Notes: generated by a model not told the origin, from the letters alone. DNA of 5,239 nucleotides from Treponema sp. (GCA_031268245.1 JAIRXN010000169.1:1-5239); one strand, 5' to 3'; counted from the first letter of the stretch, positions 1 through 5,239 are shown. Numbers and translations are program-made.

Positions 1-305
1 CCGGGCTTATTTTCCGCATCAACGATCATCTTTATATAGGGGAAAAGGGTGGGCGCATACTGGATTTCGTCAATAAATACCGGCGGTTTATGATCCTGAA
101 AAAAACGGCCTCCCTCATCAAGGGCAGTTTCAAGGCTTAAAGGATCATCCAGGCTAATCTGTTTTACTTTTGCCTCACGGCTCTTGATAATAGTCTCTTT
201 TATGAGAGTGGTTTTCCCCACCTGGCGGGGCCCGGTTACAAGAACGGCGCCAAAATGGCGGCTTAACTCAAGCAGCGTTTGGGCCGCATGACGGTAAATA
301 TACAT
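1..305 (-). CDS. AAA-family ATPase (AAA_14/DUF4143 type), N-terminal part, cut by window edge
   Basis: The first 101 codons of a gene running off the left edge; I translated it directly. A Walker A motif, GPRQVGKTT, lies at residues 25-33, and a Walker B motif, VFIDE, at 76-80, followed by IQYAP. The order (short N-terminal helix, VLVTGPRQVGKTTL, then PPVFIDEIQYAP) is the hallmark of the AAA_14 ATPases that normally carry a C-terminal DUF4143 domain, which would lie outside the window. Full-length members usually have about 380-450 residues. These ATPases are common, often isolated accessory genes whose cellular role is poorly defined. The ATG at 303-305 is chosen because GGGGAGG sits 6 bases upstream and the family usually starts about 25 residues before Walker A. 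It has its own upstream promoter and is probably not part of the glycyl-radical operon. Family call firm; function unknown. Confidence 0.9.
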   Translation of the reverse strand, partial: MYIYRHAAQTLLELSRHFGAVLVTGPRQVGKTTLIKETIIKSREAKVKQISLDDPLSLETALDEGGRFFQDHKPPVFIDEIQYAPTLFPYIKMIVDAENKP

Positions 306-311
306 GGATAA

Positions 312-318
312 CCTCCCC
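312..318 (-). promoter_or_regulatory. Ribosome binding site of the ATPase gene
   Basis: On the minus strand GGGGAGG precedes the ATG at 305 with a 6-base spacer. It is a near-consensus Shine-Dalgarno sequence and fixes the start codon of the partial ATPase gene. Confidence 0.75.
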
Positions 319-375
319 GGCAGGTCTGACGCCATCCTGGTCCGGTGTCAAAAAACTCGACCGATTCACTTTTCA

Positions 376-404
376 ATAGTAATTTAGCCGGTATTCCGTG
401 TCAA
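376..404 (-). promoter_or_regulatory. Putative sigma-70 promoter of the ATPase gene
   Basis: On the minus strand a perfect -35 box TTGACA (399-404) is followed after exactly 17 bases by TACTAT (376-381, 4 of 6 matches to the -10 consensus). Transcription would start near 368, giving a leader of about 60 bases before the ATG at 305. A short inverted repeat, CCGGT/ACCGG (388-392 and 406-410), flanks the -35 box and could be a regulator site, though five-base arms are weak evidence. The promoter lies downstream of the 449-530 repeat, so the ATPase gene appears to be a separate transcription unit. Confidence 0.6.
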
Positions 405-448
405 GAACCGGTGGGAAGAGCCCATGTACGTATACTTATCATCTTTAT

Positions 449-530
449 TAACCACAGACCTCGCAGACAACACAGACTCTTGGCTGAAATTCTCTCTTTT
501 GTCCGTGTTTGTCAGTGCTGTCCGTGGTTA
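449..530. repeat. Imperfect inverted repeat with CACnGAC words, overlapping the regulator's stop codon
   Basis: The left arm (449-477) starts TAACCACAGAC and the right arm (501-530) ends GTCCGTGGTTA. With one single-base gap the roughly 30-base arms pair over most of their length. The matched blocks are TAACCAC, GAC, GACAA, CAC and GAC; the loop is about 23 bases. Each arm contains repeated CAC(A/G)GAC or GACAA words. Intergenic palindromes of this style (ACCACRGAC..ACACRGAC) recur in many bacterial genomes, so I read it as a dispersed REP- or MITE-like element; copy number cannot be seen here. The right arm ends on the TAA stop codon of the LacI-type gene (528-530). Nine T residues follow on the plus strand (531-539), so the hairpin would look like an intrinsic terminator for plus-strand transcripts. 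It may also end the minus-strand operon without a good U-tract. Confidence 0.7.
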
Positions 531-1595
531 TTTTTTTTTCAAAGTAAACGCCAATGGGGAAAGGGCCCTCACCGTTTCTCCTTCCACCAGTTCGGTATCG
601 ATCACATGGCGGCAAAGGCCGTCACATTCTTCATGGCTGTGCTGCTCCCCCCGCATGATACAGAGGAGACATTCAACCGCGGTTGTGATCATCTTGGCCT
701 TGTAGGAGCTGATCGTACTGAGCTGAAAGGGGATGGCAAAACGGGACTGGATATTGTCAAAGCCGATAAGGGAATAATCCTCTGGGATTTTGAAGCCCTG
801 GCGCTGGAGGCAGGTCCACGCATCCCAGGCAAGCATGTCGCTGAAGGCAAAAATGGCGGTAAAATGTATGCCTTCCTTCAAAATGCCTTCAAAAACTTCG
901 GCGCAGCCTTCGCTGGTAATGGGGACTTCACGGATGAGCTTCTTCTGAACCCTGAGTCCGTACTCCTTAAAGGCGCGCCTGTAGCCTGCCTGCCGTTCCC
1001 TGGCGCTGGATATGTAGGAAGGGCCTGAAAGCATCAGGATGTCCCGGTGGCCCTTATCCAGGAGATACCTGGTCGCCTGATAGCCTCCCAGTTCATCGTT
1101 GCAGATGACAAAACCGGCATCGAGTTTCTCAAAACGTCTGCCTATCTGTACAAAGGGTAGGTTGGTCTGCATCAGATAGCGGATATTGCTCTCATCCTGC
1201 TGGCTGGGACAGATGATGATTCCATCAACATTTTTGTTGAGGGCAATCTCAATGGCCTGTCTCTCCTGCTCCCCGTTTTCGTTGGTGTTAAGCAGGAAGG
1301 AACTGTAACCGTCCTGGCGGGCCCGGTTTTCGATTTCCTTCATCATGATGGCAAAGTGCGGATTGGAAATATCTCCCAGTATCACCGCGATGCTGTTGGT
1401 TCGGCCCGAACGGAGGGAAGAGGCAAGGGCATTATTGATGTAGCCCATCTCCCTGGCTGTCTGCCGGATCTTTTCGACGGTTTCCGGGGCGATGTCATCC
1501 TTGCCCCTAAGGGCCCGGGAAACGGTATTGATGCTGTAATGGGTTATCCTGGACAGATCCTTCAGGGTAACGGTCCTGCGGACAGGTTTTTTCAT
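528..1595 (-). CDS. LacI-family transcriptional regulator
   Basis: A 355-residue repressor-type protein, slightly longer than the usual 330-345. The N-terminal helix-turn-helix is TLKDLSRITHYSINTVSRAL (residues 10-29), and the hinge helix NALASSLRSGRT (55-66) includes the Leu that normally inserts into the central CG step of the operator. The periplasmic-binding-protein-like ligand domain runs from about 67 to 342, with IAVILGDISNPHF, RERQAGYRRAF, FSDMLAWDAW (251-260) and SLIGFDNI (275-282). This fold usually binds sugars, sugar derivatives or nucleosides; the ligand here is unknown. It is the last gene of the operon, 9 bases after the glycyl radical enzyme gene. No clear Shine-Dalgarno precedes its ATG, so translational coupling is likely. 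The natural target is the palindrome at 4617-4636 before the activase gene, making it an autoregulator by inference. The last residues (LAFTLKKK) come from an A9 run abutting the inverted repeat that supplies the stop. Confidence 0.93.
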   Translation of the reverse strand: MKKPVRRTVTLKDLSRITHYSINTVSRALRGKDDIAPETVEKIRQTAREMGYINNALASSLRSGRTNSIAVILGDISNPHFAIMMKEIENRARQDGYSSFLLNTNENGEQERQAIEIALNKNVDGIIICPSQQDESNIRYLMQTNLPFVQIGRRFEKLDAGFVICNDELGGYQATRYLLDKGHRDILMLSGPSYISSARERQAGYRRAFKEYGLRVQKKLIREVPITSEGCAEVFEGILKEGIHFTAIFAFSDMLAWDAWTCLQRQGFKIPEDYSLIGFDNIQSRFAIPFQLSTISSYKAKMITTAVECLLCIMRGEQHSHEECDGLCRHVIDTELVEGETVRALSPLAFTLKKK

Positions 1596-1604
1596 AAAAC
1601 CATA

Positions 1605-3686
1605 CTATAATGCGAGTTCCATTCTTTCAATAATATGATTCTGATAGACCTCATCCAGTTCCACAAAGTAACCGCTCCAGCCCCAGACACGGACAATAAG
1701 ATTCCGGTAGTTTTCCGGATGTCTCTGGGCTTCCTTAAGATTGTCCCTGTTCACCGCATTGATCTGCATCTGGTGGCCTCCCATATCAATAAAACTTTTT
1801 ACAAAGAGGGCAACCTTGCCGATGCTGTCCCTGTTACGGAATATGGTATCGTGGAGTTCAATGGTGAGCGGGCCTCCGTTGGCAACCCGGACAAGGTTCG
1901 GCTTGGCAAAGGATTTGATGATCGATACGGGGCCTGAAAGCCGGGCAAAGAGGCTGGGAGAATAGTTACAGGCAAGACTCTCGCCTTTCCTGCGTCCGTC
2001 GGGCGTGGCTTCTTCGCCTTTGGCATGCCAGACGTAGTACATGGCCGAGCCGGTGCCTGCCCGGAAGCAGCCGCCCCGGTCGTTTTTCCTGCCCTCCAGC
2101 GCATCCGCAAACCAGTGCAAAAGGGTATCCGCCAATGCATCCACCTCGTCATCATCATTACCCATCTTGGGGGCCTCGTAACGGAAAAGATGGTACACAT
2201 CGTCCCGGCCTTCGTAGTTGTTTCGGAGGATCTCCTTTAATTCATGTTTGCCGATCCTGTTATCCTGAAAGACATACTTCCGTATGGCAGCCAGGGAATC
2301 TACCGCGGTCGAAAGCCCTGTGCCATGGATACCGTAATTATTGTAAAGGCCGCCCAGGGAAATGTCCCGGCCTTTTTCTATGCAGCCGTCCATCATCAGG
2401 GAGAGGAAGGGTGAAGGCTCCATATAGATTCCGTCCGTGGCATTCATAATCGACTCCGCCTGGCTAAAAATCTCTTTTTTTACAATCGACATCAATTCTT
2501 CGAAGCTGTCCCACTCTTCGCTGCGGTCGATGGCATTGATCAGCGCCCTGGCAAAGGAAAGGGCGTTAATGTTCACAATGTCCATACCGGCGCCGGGAAC
2601 GATGAATTCCCAGCACGCGGCTACCACGTAGTTGTATGCGTCCTTTTCCTCGTAGCCCCAGCGTTTCAAAGCCTCTACCACAATGTCATCATTGGCATAC
2701 TGGGGGAAACCGAGGCCCTGTTTTGTAAGCTCCGAACCTTTATGGTAGAGTTCTACCGGAGTTTTTTTATTCACCCGGAGGTTTATTTTGGGATCGATGA
2801 GGCGGAGTTCCAGGCTTGCCCGGAGGCAGAGTGCGGACAATTCGTTGTAGGATTCGCTTCCGTCCGCCCTGCTTCCCCCGAGTACCATGCTCTGACCGTT
2901 GTCTCCCTGCTGAATACCGGGATAGAGATCGCTGTCCTTGTTACAGCTTATAAAAAATTCTTCCAGCAATTCCAGGGCGCCTTCTTCCGTCAGGATTCCC
3001 GTATCAATGTCATGCCTGAACCATGAATACATATACTGGTCAAAACGTCCGAAGGTGTTGTGATAATTGAAGCTGCACCAGAGGCAGTAGTGCAGGAACC
3101 TCAGGAACTGAAGGGCTTCCCGAAAAGTTCCGGGCCTTTGGCCGGGAATGCGGGAGAACACTTCCGCAGCCTCCCTGTTTCCCGCCTCCAGGCATTCCCG
3201 GCGGTACCTGTCCGCAAAGGCCTCAAGGCTTTCAAGCACATCCAATGCCGTGTGATAAAAACGCAGTCTTTCCGCAGCGCTCTCTGTATTCTCTCCTTCC
3301 GCGGAACAGATGCGTTCCCGTATCTCCGCCCTGACGGCGGAACTTCCCTTTTCCAGAAGCAGGGAATAACGGGGATTCACATTGCTTACCTTGCCCTGTT
3401 CATGAATGGCATGCTTCTTTTTAATGTTTTCTGCTTCTTCGGGACTGAAGATCTCGGGGATAGTGTTTACGGTACGGATCATGACGATCTTTTCGCCGGG
3501 GAAGACAATGGGTTTTTCCTGTTCCAGGACACTGCGGAGCCGGGCTGCCGCCCTTTCAAGATCCCCTGTTTTTTCGGCGGCAAAGTGTCCGGCCAGTATA
3601 TACGGATCGGAAGGTCCTCTGCGGAAAAAGTGATGTTCCTTTCGGACAATAAAATAGTCCAGAAGTTTTTCGATATATGCGGTCAT
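1605..3686 (-). CDS. Glycyl radical enzyme of unknown substrate (pyruvate formate-lyase superfamily)
   Basis: A 693-residue enzyme of the PFL/glycerol-dehydratase superfamily, shorter than most characterised members (about 750-850). The C-terminal glycyl-radical box is RVWGWSGYF (666-674), with the radical residue predicted as Gly669; before it come GGHQMQINAVN (636-646) and HPENYRNLIVRV, typical of the family. The catalytic loop is AACWEF (356-361): Cys358 is the thiyl residue and Glu360 the likely base. PFL needs two adjacent Cys, and here Ala precedes the single Cys, so it is not PFL. Cys-x-Glu is shared with the dehydratase, lyase and decarboxylase members (glycerol, choline, hydroxyproline, hydroxyphenylacetate). 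However, their usual Gly-Cys-x-Glu-Pro context is absent: Ala replaces Gly, Trp fills x, and Phe follows Glu. The reaction therefore cannot be named. Cytoplasmic, oxygen-sensitive. The start has a strong Shine-Dalgarno (GAGGAGG, 7-base spacer). The activase gene lies directly upstream and the LacI regulator directly downstream, so the substrate may be sugar- or polyol-related (inference). Confidence 0.93.
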   Translation of the reverse strand: MTAYIEKLLDYFIVRKEHHFFRRGPSDPYILAGHFAAEKTGDLERAAARLRSVLEQEKPIVFPGEKIVMIRTVNTIPEIFSPEEAENIKKKHAIHEQGKVSNVNPRYSLLLEKGSSAVRAEIRERICSAEGENTESAAERLRFYHTALDVLESLEAFADRYRRECLEAGNREAAEVFSRIPGQRPGTFREALQFLRFLHYCLWCSFNYHNTFGRFDQYMYSWFRHDIDTGILTEEGALELLEEFFISCNKDSDLYPGIQQGDNGQSMVLGGSRADGSESYNELSALCLRASLELRLIDPKINLRVNKKTPVELYHKGSELTKQGLGFPQYANDDIVVEALKRWGYEEKDAYNYVVAACWEFIVPGAGMDIVNINALSFARALINAIDRSEEWDSFEELMSIVKKEIFSQAESIMNATDGIYMEPSPFLSLMMDGCIEKGRDISLGGLYNNYGIHGTGLSTAVDSLAAIRKYVFQDNRIGKHELKEILRNNYEGRDDVYHLFRYEAPKMGNDDDEVDALADTLLHWFADALEGRKNDRGGCFRAGTGSAMYYVWHAKGEEATPDGRRKGESLACNYSPSLFARLSGPVSIIKSFAKPNLVRVANGGPLTIELHDTIFRNRDSIGKVALFVKSFIDMGGHQMQINAVNRDNLKEAQRHPENYRNLIVRVWGWSGYFVELDEVYQNHIIERMELAL

Positions 3687-3693
3687 AAGACAG

Positions 3694-3700
3694 CCTCCTC
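3694..3700 (-). promoter_or_regulatory. Strong ribosome binding site of the glycyl radical enzyme gene
   Basis: GAGGAGG on the minus strand, 7 bases before the ATG at 3684-3686. It fixes the start and suggests high translation. The other two genes of the operon show no recognisable Shine-Dalgarno, so the enzyme is probably made in excess of its activase and regulator, as expected for a catalytic activator. Confidence 0.8.
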
Positions 3701-3718
3701 GTCTTGTTCCAAAACATA

Positions 3719-3759
3719 AAGCGGCGCCGGTTTATTCCCGGTTGAATACATCGGCGCTT
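3719..3759 (-). other. Possible intercistronic RNA hairpin between activase and enzyme genes
   Basis: In the 75-base gap between the two genes, GCGCCG (3752-3757) can pair with CGGCGC (3724-3729). With a 3-base bulge the stem becomes AAGC/GCUU plus GCCG/CGGC. The loop is about 22 bases and holds a competing CCGG/CCGG pairing. No U-tract follows, so it is not an obvious terminator. It could set mRNA processing or stability and so the ratio of enzyme to activase. The pairing is short and may be chance. Confidence 0.3.
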
Positions 3760-3761
3760 CC

Positions 3762-4610
3762 CTATAGAATTTCGCAGGGGATATGCCGGGAGACAAAGGC
3801 TCCGGTATCCATTGCCGCTTTTCTTTCAACATCAAAGCCCGGCCGGTACTCAAGACCGAGCATGGCATATTTGGCGCCTGCGGTTTTGTGGTAGGGAAGC
3901 AATTCTACCTTAACAAGATTTCTGCTTCCCTCCAGCAGTTTCGCTGTTGCATCAAAATTATCCGCCCCGTCGTTTACTCCGGGGATCACGGGAATGCGGA
4001 TGATAAAGGGTTTCCCGCTCTCCTTGAGACACTCAAGGTTCTTCAGGATGGGCCCGTTATCCTTCCCCGTCCATTTCCTGTGAGCCTCAGCGTCCGCAAG
4101 CTTCACATCCATCAACACAAGCTCTGTCTCTTCAAGCAGGGCGGAGAAAGTTTCGGCGCTGCAGTACGCGGAAGTTTCCAGCGCCCGGTGATTCCCCCGG
4201 AGGCGGGACAAAAGTTCCAAAAGGAATTCCGCCTGCGCGGCAGGTTCCCCTCCCGAAACAGTGAAGCCTCCGCCCGCCGAGGCGAGGTACGCGGCATTGC
4301 GGAGGAGCTTCCCGGCCAATTCTTCGGCGTCATACTCAAGGCCCGCTATACGCCTGAGAGAGAGGGGACAGACGGAAACGCATGCCCCGCAGCAGGTACA
4401 GGAAACGGGGTCAGGACAAACAGTTCTACAGCGGCCGCAGCCGGTACAGCTTGAGCGGCTCACCATGAGTTCCCGATCCCTTTTCATGCCTTCCGGGTTA
4501 TGACACCAGCGGCAGCGGAGGGGACAGCCTTTAAGAAACACCGTCGTCCTGATTCCCGGCCCGTCAAAAACCGCAAATTCCTTGATGTCAAAGACAGTTC
4601 CGTGTACCAT
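3762..4610 (-). CDS. Glycyl radical enzyme activating protein (radical SAM, with ferredoxin-like insert)
   Basis: A 282-residue activase. It binds S-adenosylmethionine on a [4Fe-4S] cluster and abstracts hydrogen from the radical glycine of its partner, here predicted to be Gly669 of the adjacent enzyme. The N-terminus VFDIKEFAVFDGPGIRTT (6-23) is the family signature. The radical-SAM motif is C29-x3-C33-x2-C36. A two-cluster insert follows: C55, C58, C61, C65 and then C71, C74, C77, C81. Further family motifs are VSGGEP (118-123, SAM binding), DVK (168-170), RIPVIPGVND (205-214) and LLPYHKTAGAKY (237-248). The insert places it with activases of the non-PFL enzymes, since PFL activase lacks it. 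Only five residues separate the two Cys quartets, unusually few. The ATG at 4608-4610 is supported by the family N-terminus, but no Shine-Dalgarno precedes it, and the promoter places transcription start at or very near this ATG. It is the first gene of the operon. Confidence 0.94.
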   Translation of the reverse strand: MVHGTVFDIKEFAVFDGPGIRTTVFLKGCPLRCRWCHNPEGMKRDRELMVSRSSCTGCGRCRTVCPDPVSCTCCGACVSVCPLSLRRIAGLEYDAEELAGKLLRNAAYLASAGGGFTVSGGEPAAQAEFLLELLSRLRGNHRALETSAYCSAETFSALLEETELVLMDVKLADAEAHRKWTGKDNGPILKNLECLKESGKPFIIRIPVIPGVNDGADNFDATAKLLEGSRNLVKVELLPYHKTAGAKYAMLGLEYRPGFDVERKAAMDTGAFVSRHIPCEIL

Positions 4611-4636
4611 TATCGTTAATGTTAACGTTATTATTA
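4611..4636. promoter_or_regulatory. Putative LacI-family operator (overlapping palindromes)
   Basis: A 20-base palindrome at 4617-4636, TAATgtTAACGTTAttATTA on the plus strand, pairs at 8 of 10 positions about a central CG step, the classic architecture of LacI-family operators. A second palindrome, CGTTAA-TG-TTAACG (4614-4627, extending to 4611-4630), overlaps it. TTAACG-type half-sites thus occur in alternating orientation three times. The site lies in the promoter spacer and over the -10 region, immediately before the activase ATG, where bound repressor would block polymerase. The regulator encoded at the end of this operon is the obvious candidate to bind it, but this is inferred from context only. 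Confidence 0.65.
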
Positions 4637-4647
4637 TAAAAAGTCAA
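4619..4647 (-). promoter_or_regulatory. Putative sigma-70 promoter of the activase-enzyme-regulator operon
   Basis: On the minus strand TTGACT (4642-4647, 5 of 6 to the -35 consensus) is followed after 17 bases by TAACAT (4619-4624, 4 of 6 to the -10 consensus). The start site would fall about 7-9 bases further on, at 4610-4612, which is the A of the activase ATG or one or two bases before it. The mRNA would then be leaderless or nearly so, matching the lack of a Shine-Dalgarno. A competing reading uses the perfect TATAAT at 4633-4638 with a weak TTTCAA -35 box 18 bases upstream, giving a leader of about 15 bases still without a ribosome site. Confidence 0.55.
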
Positions 4648-4677
4648 GATAAAAAATTGAAACTGAATTTTGAGGCT

Positions 4678-4715
4678 TCCCCAAAACTAACCGGGTTTTG
4701 GGGATGGCTTTTTTT
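4678..4715. terminator. Perfect 10-bp hairpin between TPR gene and operon promoter
   Basis: TCCCCAAAAC (4678-4687) and GTTTTGGGGA (4695-4704) are perfect complements around a 7-base loop. Read on the plus strand, T7 follows at 4709-4715 after four bases (intrinsic-terminator layout). On the minus strand, the direction of the flanking genes, A7 precedes the stem and no U-tract follows at once; the next T-rich stretch is more than 20 bases away. It lies about 30 bases past the TPR gene's stop codon and before the operon promoter. It may therefore end the TPR transcript without a canonical tail, or act bidirectionally. The hairpin itself is certain; the termination direction is not. Confidence 0.6.
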
Positions 4716-4737
4716 ACAAATTTTGCAATGAAGACTC

Positions 4738-5239
4738 TTATTCCGCTATTGCCGCCCGGATCTCGCGGGAGCGGGCGTAGGCTTCCTCCGCCAGAGCGGC
4801 ATTGCCGGCCTTGGTGTACACGTCTCCCCTGGCGCGCCATTCCGCAGCGAGGCCTGCGGCGTTTTCAGCGCGGCGGTCGAAGGCAATCGCTTCATCCAAA
4901 GCCTTCTGGGCGCCGGCGTAGCTGCCCGCCACCGAGCGGATCGAGGCGATGATGTACCAGTCGTAGGCGGCCTTTTCCAGATAGTTTTCCTTATCGTGAA
5001 TCGCCAGGGCTTTCTGCGCTGCGGCCTCGGCTTCCTTTGTGCGGCCCAGTTCCTTTTCCGCCAGCGCAATGACCGTGTAGCCAAAGGCGATTCCTTCGGT
5101 GTCCTTTTTGAGCTGGGCGGCATCCCTGTTCACGGCATCCCGCACGGCCTGCGCTGCCTGCGGACCTTCCTTCCGGGCGACGGCCTCCATGAGCGTTCCC
5201 CAACTGCGGTGAATCCTGGAACGGGCGGCAAGTTCCCTG
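4738..5239 (-). CDS. TPR-repeat protein, C-terminal part, cut by window edge
   Basis: The last 166 codons of a gene that enters from the right edge. An ATG exists at 5190, but the frame stays open upstream to the edge (RELAARSRIHRSWGTL precedes it), so that ATG is probably internal. The visible part is all-helical and Ala-rich, with about three tetratricopeptide-like units. The first, GIAFGYTVIALAEKELGR, is followed by TKEAEAAAQKALAIHD; the second contains DWYIIASIRSVAGSY and then AGAQKALDEAIAFDRRAEN; the third contains AAEWRARGDVYTKAGN and then AALAEEAYARSREIRAA. TPR arrays are protein-interaction scaffolds. No catalytic motif is visible, and any signal peptide or lipobox would lie outside the window. 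It stops with TAA at 4738-4740, followed by a hairpin, and seems unrelated to the downstream operon. Specific role unknown. Confidence 0.85.
   Translation of the reverse strand, partial: RELAARSRIHRSWGTLMEAVARKEGPQAAQAVRDAVNRDAAQLKKDTEGIAFGYTVIALAEKELGRTKEAEAAAQKALAIHDKENYLEKAAYDWYIIASIRSVAGSYAGAQKALDEAIAFDRRAENAAGLAAEWRARGDVYTKAGNAALAEEAYARSREIRAAIAE

Noticed and set aside
346..351. Second TTGACA on the minus strand as a promoter for the ATPase gene
   Set aside because: No -10-like hexamer at 16-18 bases; the sequence there is GC-rich (CAGACC). The box at 399-404 has a much better partner.
345..1028. 227-codon open frame on the plus strand
   Set aside because: It lies antisense over the LacI gene and the inverted repeat, has no recognisable domain, and its apparent length follows from the codon use of the real gene on the other strand.
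1605..3686. Naming the enzyme pyruvate formate-lyase (pflB or pflD)
   Set aside because: The required Cys-Cys pair is absent (Ala-Ala-Cys-Trp-Glu), and the partner activase has the ferredoxin insert that PFL activase lacks.
3060..3719. 219-codon open frame on the plus strand
   Set aside because: Antisense to the glycyl radical enzyme's N-terminal half, whose frame carries clear family motifs; no domain or supported start is visible in this frame.
3683..3868. Small minus-strand frame bridging the activase and enzyme genes
   Set aside because: Mostly overlaps the activase's C-terminus in another frame. The apparent ribosome site near its end belongs to the enzyme gene, and the peptide resembles nothing.
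3783..4454. 223-codon open frame on the plus strand
   Set aside because: Shadow of the activase gene, whose Cys motifs and SAM signature prove the minus-strand frame.
4633..4647. TTGACT and TATAAT as one promoter
   Set aside because: The boxes are only three bases apart, so they cannot serve the same promoter; each needs a different partner.
5188..5190. ATG as the true start of the TPR gene
   Set aside because: The frame is open to the window edge with a helix-like sequence continuous with the protein, and no Shine-Dalgarno precedes this ATG.

Overview
All recognisable genes lie on the minus strand, so the window reads right to left. It holds a cut-off TPR-repeat gene (right edge), a three-gene glycyl-radical enzyme module in the centre, and a cut-off AAA-family ATPase gene (left edge). 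The oxygen-sensitive enzyme points to an anaerobic or fermentative bacterium. The moderately GC-rich coding style, the Ala-rich TPR protein and the AAA_14/DUF4143-type ATPase would suit a gut spirochaete (Treponema-like). That taxonomic guess comes from general impression, not from a search.

Right to left: the 3' part of a TPR protein gene (4738-5239) ends before a strong hairpin (4678-4704). A 127-bp AT-rich gap follows, with a good sigma-70-type promoter whose spacer carries a CG-centred palindrome of the kind LacI-family repressors bind. Then come the radical-SAM activating enzyme (3762-4610), the glycyl radical enzyme (GRE, 1605-3686) and a LacI-family regulator (528-1595). The activase-GRE gap is 75 bp and the GRE-regulator gap is 9 bp, so one operon is likely. 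After a 222-bp gap comes the 5' end of the ATPase gene (1-305), with its own promoter and ribosome binding site.

Likely working model: the activase uses S-adenosylmethionine to place a radical on Gly669 of the GRE. The radical passes to Cys358, which attacks an unidentified small substrate. The LacI protein senses a related small molecule, perhaps a sugar or polyol, and represses the operon from the palindrome in front of the activase gene. The GRE is not pyruvate formate-lyase: it lacks the Cys-Cys pair and has Ala-Ala-Cys-Trp-Glu instead. It also does not show the usual Gly-Cys-x-Glu-Pro motif of characterised dehydratases, so its substrate is open. It is the most interesting item here.

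The gap between the regulator and the ATPase carries an 82-bp imperfect inverted repeat built of CACnGAC-type words. It reaches into the regulator gene and supplies its stop codon.
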